From Gammaproteobacteria bacterium (GTDB lineage: Bacteria; Pseudomonadota; Gammaproteobacteria; Steroidobacterales; Woeseiaceae), in NCBI GenBank assembly GCA_030429005.1, contig JAUIDP010000008.1:1-64000 (forward strand): 64,000 bases of DNA. The letters run 5' to 3'. Of this stretch, positions 59,649-64,000 are shown piece by piece. Each line of letters opens with the position of its first letter. Within the stretch, counting starts at the first letter, position 1. A program made the translations under genes and the position numbers. The notes beneath the pieces are model-generated. The model did no database searches. It was not told the DNA's origin and was given only the letters and a program-made list of their open reading frames with translations.

Positions 59649-61949
59649 TCAGAAGCTGTATTCTGCCGTCGCCGTTACGGTCATGGGGGGACCATAAAAG
59701 CCGGTCACGTTGCCCTCGAGGCCGAGGCCCGGAAAATCGTAACCGGCAACAATATATTCCTCGTCCGTCAGGTTCTTGCCATGAATCCCGATTCGCCAGC
59801 GGCCATCATCATCTTCCCAGACCAGCGAAAGGTCTACCAGTGTATAAGCTTCCTGGTCGAGCAACGGACTCGGGATTTCGAACTGGCTGACGTCGTCCTG
59901 GTAGTTAATCGACGGAATGATAAAGAAAGCACCGCTATTGCCAAACAGTGACAATGGCCATTCGATCGTGGCCGACAGGTCGGCGGAATACTCCGGCGTG
60001 TTCTGGATGACTGCGACATCAGTAAAGTCGTCGTCGTTGACGAAAAAGTCTTCGAATTCACCGTCGAAATAGCCGAGCGCCCAGGACAGGGAGAAATGGT
60101 CATTGGCGCGGAAGCTGCCCTCGAATTCGAGGCCACGAATATCAGCGCTACCGGCATTGGTCGTGGAGCCGGCAAAGGTATCCTGGATACCGTCACCGGT
60201 CGTGTCGATGCCAATCGACCCGGGCACCTGGTAGTCGGTGTAGTCCATTACGAATGCCGCCACGGCCGAGAAAAGCCGGCCATCGAGGGCCGTCGTTTTC
60301 CAGCCAAGCTCGTAGGACTCGACGGTTTCCGGGCGAAAATTCATGTACTCGAAAATTTCGTCGTCGCTGACGGTGCCATCGTTATTGATATCGGTGGCAG
60401 CTGAAGTCTGGCCGCGTGGATCGAAGCCGCCGCCTTTGAAGCCTTCGCTGTAGGTGAGGTAGAGATTGCTCGAGTCGGCCACGGCCCAACTGATCGAGAC
60501 CCTCGGCGTAAATTCAGTCCACTCGTCGCTGCCGTTGAAATCGGATGTGACAGCGAAGAGTTCCGCGTTGCCGCCGAATTTCGGCGATATGCCGCTGCAT
60601 CCGGGATCAGTCATCGGACAGACGAACGATCGGCGCCAGACTCGCGATACCCGTTCATCGGACGTGTAGCGACCACCGAACGAGATGTTCCACGAATCGG
60701 TAAGGTCATAGGAGAAGTCGGCGAAGATGGACCAGGTATTGGTGTCGACGTCACCGTAGGTATTGGCATTGAATCCCGGCAGCCCGAGCACCGCGCCGAG
60801 TTGCCCGAGTACGACATCGAACTCATTGAATGCATTGGCATCGAGGTAGTAATAGCCCAGGACTCCGCTCAGTCGCTCGCCGGTATAGACGGCCTGCAAC
60901 TCTGTCGAGAACTGCTCATTTTCGTAGTTGACCGGTACGTCCAGGTCGGCAGCCGGCAGGCTGTCGAAGTCGATCGGCGACCAGGTGCTGTCGGACCGGT
61001 CGGCGATAATGGCCTTGAAAGTCCACTCATCGCTGGCATCCACCTGCGCAAGCAGCGAAATTCCTTCTGACTCTACATCCTGCTTCGGCACTGCAAGTGC
61101 GCCACGCGTATCAAACACGTCTTTCAGTATCGGTGCACCTGAAACGGCGCCTTCCATCAGGCGATGACCAAACTTCGGACTGGAATTGTCTTCCGTGTAG
61201 TCGCCGGACAGCCTGAGCAGGAATGCATCAGTGACGTCCCATTCGATGGTGCCGCGGAAACCGAGAACGTCTTTGTCGTATTGCTCGGTGCCCAGGGTCA
61301 GGTTGTCACCGTAACCATCGCGCGTGTACTTCGCGATCGCACCGCCGATCCGGAACGAATCGCTCAATGGTGTCGATGCGATAACGAGTCCGTCCAGCTG
61401 ATTGTAGTTGCCGACGGATCCGCGCAATTTGACGTAAGGCTGGTCGCCCAGCGTATGCGTCACATACTTGATTGCACCACCGATGGTGTTGCGGCCATAC
61501 AGAGTACCCTGCGGACCGCGCAGGACTTCGATGCGCTCAACATCGTAGAGATCAAGCACGGCTGCATGGGGCCGGTTGAAATACACGTCGTCGAGGTACA
61601 GTCCGACACCGGACTCATAGCCGGCAACCGGATCCTGCTGGCCCGCGCCGCGTATAAATGCCGACAATGTTGAGTTGGTTCCGCGGGAAACTTCGAGCGT
61701 GACATTCGGGCTTTTCCTGGCGACCTCGACAATATCGACGATTCCCACCCTGTCGAGTTCGTCGCCACCAAAAAGTGAGACCGAGATTGGCACTTCCTGC
61801 AGGTTTTCGTCCCTGCGGCGCGCCGACGTAACGATGATTTCTTCAATGCCGTTTTCGCTGGCGCCTTGCGCCTCCGCGGATTCCGGCACCAGCATCAGCG
61901 CCCCTGATAAGACAACACCCAGCGCAGCAAAGCTTGTGGACCATTGCAT
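59649..61949 (-). CDS. TonB-dependent receptor of the putative PHB-use locus
   Basis: 766 aa. Signal peptide (to AEAQGAS), TonB box IEEIIVTSARRRDENLQEVPISV, plug domain with VARKSPNVTLEVSRGTNSTLSAFIRGAGQQDP and IEVLRGPQGTLYGRNTIGG, then a barrel ending VTATAEYSF. The class is the broad organic-solute/lipid/carbohydrate importing group rather than siderophore-specific. Preceded by two TetR-type operators and followed by MFS and dehydrogenase genes, so oligomer import is suggested. Confidence 0.9.
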   Translation of the reverse strand: MQWSTSFAALGVVLSGALMLVPESAEAQGASENGIEEIIVTSARRRDENLQEVPISVSLFGGDELDRVGIVDIVEVARKSPNVTLEVSRGTNSTLSAFIRGAGQQDPVAGYESGVGLYLDDVYFNRPHAAVLDLYDVERIEVLRGPQGTLYGRNTIGGAIKYVTHTLGDQPYVKLRGSVGNYNQLDGLVIASTPLSDSFRIGGAIAKYTRDGYGDNLTLGTEQYDKDVLGFRGTIEWDVTDAFLLRLSGDYTEDNSSPKFGHRLMEGAVSGAPILKDVFDTRGALAVPKQDVESEGISLLAQVDASDEWTFKAIIADRSDSTWSPIDFDSLPAADLDVPVNYENEQFSTELQAVYTGERLSGVLGYYYLDANAFNEFDVVLGQLGAVLGLPGFNANTYGDVDTNTWSIFADFSYDLTDSWNISFGGRYTSDERVSRVWRRSFVCPMTDPGCSGISPKFGGNAELFAVTSDFNGSDEWTEFTPRVSISWAVADSSNLYLTYSEGFKGGGFDPRGQTSAATDINNDGTVSDDEIFEYMNFRPETVESYELGWKTTALDGRLFSAVAAFVMDYTDYQVPGSIGIDTTGDGIQDTFAGSTTNAGSADIRGLEFEGSFRANDHFSLSWALGYFDGEFEDFFVNDDDFTDVAVIQNTPEYSADLSATIEWPLSLFGNSGAFFIIPSINYQDDVSQFEIPSPLLDQEAYTLVDLSLVWEDDDGRWRIGIHGKNLTDEEYIVAGYDFPGLGLEGNVTGFYGPPMTVTATAEYSF

Positions 61950-61968
61950 GATTTGCCCCCCGACTTAA

Positions 61969-61984
61969 TTCAACGTTCGATGAA
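61969..61984. promoter_or_regulatory. TetR operator copy 1 (TTCAAC-N4-GATGAA)
   Basis: 16-bp inverted repeat 20 bp before the TonB-receptor start, one arm base changed from the perfect copy at 62752-62767. Part of a four-copy set at both sides of the TetR gene. Confidence 0.65.
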
Positions 61985-61994
61985 TAGATACTAT

Positions 61995-62010
61995 TTCAAC
62001 GTTGGTTGAA
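61995..62010. promoter_or_regulatory. TetR operator copy 2 (TTCAAC-N4-GTTGAA)
   Basis: Perfect arms, 26 bp from copy 1, in the promoter of the TonB-receptor gene. Confidence 0.75.
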
Positions 62011-62047
62011 TGGCAACACCGATCGCAAGCTGTTGAAATTCTTTCCT

Positions 62048-62698
62048 TTACCGGGAATTTTCAGCGCACAGGGCGCGAAAACCGGCCGCGGCGAAACGTG
62101 CCATCCGGGCACGCGCTGCCGCCATATCGGCCGAGTCGCACAACCCGTCAGAGAGATTGTTCAGGCGGCCGGTCTCAGCAATCGTCAGCGTCAGGGCGCC
62201 GGACAGGAAGTGATAACTCCAGAACATGTCGGCCTCATCGCAACCGGGCACCGCGCGTCGAATCGTCTCTATGAAACGGCGTACCAGCGGGTCGAAATAC
62301 TTGGTCATCAACTCGCCTCCCCATTCCGGTGAATTGTTGATCTGTGCAACCAGCGCCATGTAACTACGCCATTCGTCCGGAGCTTCGGCGAGCATGTCAA
62401 GCAGCGGATCCGTGAAGGCACCGATGATTTCTTCGAGACTTGGTTCATCGTCCGGGTGGCGCTCCTCGACCTGGCGCAATGCCGCGAGGCGCTTCTCATT
62501 CATCAATTCTGCGCGACGCAATAGAACGGCATCGAACAGGTCGCGCTTCGACTTGAAATGGTAATACGCAAGCGCGACATCGGCGCCAGCCTTGGACATG
62601 ATCTGCCGAACGGTAACGCCCTCAAAGCCGCGATTGGCAAAAAGCTCTTCGGCGGCATCCAGAATGCGGTTCCTGGTGCCCTCTGCATTGTTCCTCAT
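62048..62698 (-). CDS. TetR/AcrR-family transcriptional repressor
   Basis: 216 aa from ATG 62698; an in-frame TTG at 62737 would lie inside the operator. The N-terminal helix-turn-helix is clear: RNRILDAAEELFANRGFEGVTVRQIMSKAGADVALAYYHFKSKRDLF. The C-terminal ligand domain is of the AcrR/CerR-like sort, with EWRSYMALVAQINNSPEW. It probably represses the TonB-receptor and alpha/beta-hydrolase units through the four TTCAAC-N4-GTTGAA sites, released by a hydroxybutyrate-related effector. The effector is inferred. Confidence 0.9.
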   Translation of the reverse strand: MRNNAEGTRNRILDAAEELFANRGFEGVTVRQIMSKAGADVALAYYHFKSKRDLFDAVLLRRAELMNEKRLAALRQVEERHPDDEPSLEEIIGAFTDPLLDMLAEAPDEWRSYMALVAQINNSPEWGGELMTKYFDPLVRRFIETIRRAVPGCDEADMFWSYHFLSGALTLTIAETGRLNNLSDGLCDSADMAAARARMARFAAAGFRALCAENSR

Positions 62699-62729
62699 GC
62701 CTGCGATAGTAGGGATTGCCGACTTGCAC

Positions 62730-62745
62730 TTCAACAAATGCTGAA
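62730..62745. promoter_or_regulatory. TetR operator copy 3 (TTCAAC-N4-GCTGAA)
   Basis: One arm base changed. It lies between the divergent tetR and alpha/beta-hydrolase genes, 22 bp from copy 4. Confidence 0.65.
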
Positions 62746-62751
62746 CTACCG

Positions 62752-62767
62752 TTCAACAAATGTTGAA
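62752..62767. promoter_or_regulatory. TetR operator copy 4 (TTCAAC-N4-GTTGAA)
   Basis: Perfect arms. Ends 25 bp before the hydrolase ATG 62793, so a bound repressor would cover the promoter or start site and also the tetR promoter. Confidence 0.8.
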
Positions 62768-62792
62768 GTCGGGGTTGACGAGGACGGCTGGC

Positions 62793-63656
62793 ATGGTGAG
62801 TTACACCGAACACAGACTGCAGAACCGCACGGGACTGAAGCTGTACTACCGTCACTATGGCAGTAAGGCGACAGGCTTGCCGGTCGTGTGCCTGCCCGGC
62901 ATCACCCGAAACAGTCGCGACTTTCACGAGATCGCAACGCACCTCGGTGCACGGCACCCGGTTGTGACGATGGATTTTCGTGGCCGCGGTTTTTCCGACT
63001 GGGACCCGCAATGGCGCAATTACCAGCCAGCAACCTACCCCGGTGACGTACTCGAGATCCTGGATCACCTCGCGATCGATCGCTTTGTTCTGCTGGGTAC
63101 ATCTCTCGGAGGCATTGTTTCGATGCTGCTCGCAAAATCTCACCCCGAGCGCATCCAGGCGATCATCCTCAATGACATCTGTCCGGAAATCGGCGCAGAA
63201 GGGCTCGCCCGTATCAAGAACTATATCGGCCGTGCGGTACCGGTGAGCAACTGGTCCGAAGCGGTGGCCCAGGCGCGTGAAACGTATGCGTTGGCGTGGC
63301 CCGGGCTGTCCGACGAGGAATGGCTTGTGCAGGCACGGCGCGGCTACCGCGAAGATGCAAACGGCGTTCCGGTGCTCGATATGGACCCGAAAGTGGGCGA
63401 TGCCGCGAGGGTGGTATCGACGTCACCCGGTGACCCGTGGCAGCTGTTCGAGGACATTGCCTGCAAGCCGGTACTGGTACTGCACGGCAAGACTTCCGAC
63501 ATCCTGACGTTCGACCTCGTCGAGCGAATGCGCGCAATCAAACCTGACCTCGTACATGTCGTTGTCGAGAATCGCGGCCACACGCCGATCCTGAACGAGC
63601 CGGAGTGTATCGACGGCATAGACCACTTCCTTGCTGAACACGGGAAAATACGATGA
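62793..63656 (+). CDS. Alpha/beta-hydrolase (candidate hydroxybutyrate-oligomer or ester hydrolase)
   Basis: 287 aa from ATG 62793, with GAGG about 10 nt upstream. Nucleophile elbow LLGTSLGGIVS, oxyanion VVCLPGITRNSRDF, acidic residue in LVLHGKTSDILTFDLV and His in VENRGHTPILNEPECI. It has no signal peptide, so it is cytoplasmic. Overlaps the depolymerase gene by ATGA. In this locus it probably cleaves short oligomers imported by the TonB receptor and MFS carrier. Confidence 0.85.
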   Translation: MVSYTEHRLQNRTGLKLYYRHYGSKATGLPVVCLPGITRNSRDFHEIATHLGARHPVVTMDFRGRGFSDWDPQWRNYQPATYPGDVLEILDHLAIDRFVLLGTSLGGIVSMLLAKSHPERIQAIILNDICPEIGAEGLARIKNYIGRAVPVSNWSEAVAQARETYALAWPGLSDEEWLVQARRGYREDANGVPVLDMDPKVGDAARVVSTSPGDPWQLFEDIACKPVLVLHGKTSDILTFDLVERMRAIKPDLVHVVVENRGHTPILNEPECIDGIDHFLAEHGKIR

Positions 63657-64000
63657 TGAAAAACCCGACACTCGCAGCGATCGCCTGCTGCGCACTGGTG
63701 GCTTGCGAACAGGGCGGCACGCCCCAAGCCAATGAAAAACTCGCCGCGGTAAACGCATTGCCGCAAGTAACCGTATCGGGGCTCTCGTCCGGCGGCTACA
63801 TGGCCAGCCAGTTCCAGCTCGCGAACTCGGCGAACGTTACCGGCGCTGCAGTCATCGCCGCTGGACCATGGGGTTGTGCCGGAGGGGATATCGGCACGGC
63901 ACTCGCGGGCTGTATTTCGGGAGAGGACATCGACGTAACAGCACTGCAGTCAACCGCCGCCGCAATGGCAGATGACGGACGCATCGACGCGCTCGATAAT
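63653..64000 (+). CDS. Exported PHA/PHB depolymerase lipoprotein, start only
   Basis: The first 116 residues are visible from ATG 63653 and the gene runs off the right edge. A lipobox-type signal ends LVACEQ, so the protein is lipid-anchored. The next part, VTVSGLSSGGYMASQFQLANS, contains the nucleophile GLSSG and matches the type 2 short-chain-length polyhydroxyalkanoate depolymerase family; GPWGCAGG with later Cys is also typical. It would release hydroxybutyrate oligomers outside the inner membrane. Confidence 0.8.
   Translation, partial: MMKNPTLAAIACCALVACEQGGTPQANEKLAAVNALPQVTVSGLSSGGYMASQFQLANSANVTGAAVIAAGPWGCAGGDIGTALAGCISGEDIDVTALQSTAAAMADDGRIDALDN

Noticed and set aside
1-64000. tRNA genes, CRISPR arrays, riboswitches, IS elements
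   Set aside because: I saw no cloverleaf, spaced repeats, known riboswitch core or transposase in the window.

Overview
The window is about 60% GC and densely packed with short-spaced operons. It carries TamA/TamB, TonB-dependent receptors, an ECF sigma/FecR pair, SstT, DgkA and type III pantothenate kinase. This points to a free-living, aerobic gammaproteobacterium, plausibly from a marine or sediment lineage. The exact lineage cannot be fixed from sequence reading alone. No tRNA, rRNA, CRISPR array, insertion sequence or prophage was seen.

Layout. Positions 1-9.0 kb: a truncated metallo-beta-lactamase-fold gene divergent from a LysR regulator and a crotonase; SstT with a small membrane protein; a TsgA-like MFS carrier; an AbgT-family transporter; a LolA-like periplasmic protein; an exported amidohydrolase. 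9.1-16.4 kb: two exported proteins with GlyGly-CTERM-like tails enclose a small acidic protein, a 59-aa protein, a MarR regulator with paired operators, and an MbnH/MbnP 'metallo-mystery pair'. 16.4-25 kb: NTF2-like protein, ArsR + SRPBCC pair with tandem operators, an outer-membrane barrel, TamB/TamA, and two uncharacterised genes. 25-34.1 kb: sirtuin, oligoendopeptidase F, a GT4-like fragment, and a block of secreted acidic protein, HEAT protein, ECF sigma, FecR and TonB receptor. 34.1-35.1 kb: a 58-aa ribbon-helix-helix protein divergent from a secreted protein, with a repeated 16-bp site between them. 35.1-38.1 kb: a lipid block (DgkA, PlcP-like phosphoesterase, PAP2 phosphatase, divergent GT4 glycosyltransferase behind a Pho-box-like site). 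38.1-40.7 kb: panB, panC, coaX.

40.6-52.8 kb is the most striking region. A membrane histidine kinase with a LOV-type PAS domain and an NtrC-class sigma-54 activator, plus a lone receiver, sit between envelope-stress genes. On one side are AI-2E transporter, holin-like, DUF883, DUF1328, BON and CsbD genes; on the other, a PLD-type cardiolipin synthase and a lipoprotein/PA2779/PA2778/amidoligase/glutamine-amidotransferase operon. Four good -24/-12 sigma-54 promoters precede exactly these four transcription units, so the regulator probably drives its neighbours.

52.8-57.4 kb holds a second amidotransferase-like protein, a sulfotransferase, a secreted unknown and a LytS/LytTR two-component pair. 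57.5-64 kb looks like a polyhydroxybutyrate-use locus: 3-hydroxybutyrate dehydrogenase, MFS carrier, TonB receptor, TetR regulator, alpha/beta hydrolase and the start of an exported PHA depolymerase lipoprotein. Four copies of one inverted repeat (TTCAAC-N4-GTTGAA) lie at the two promoter regions flanking the TetR gene.
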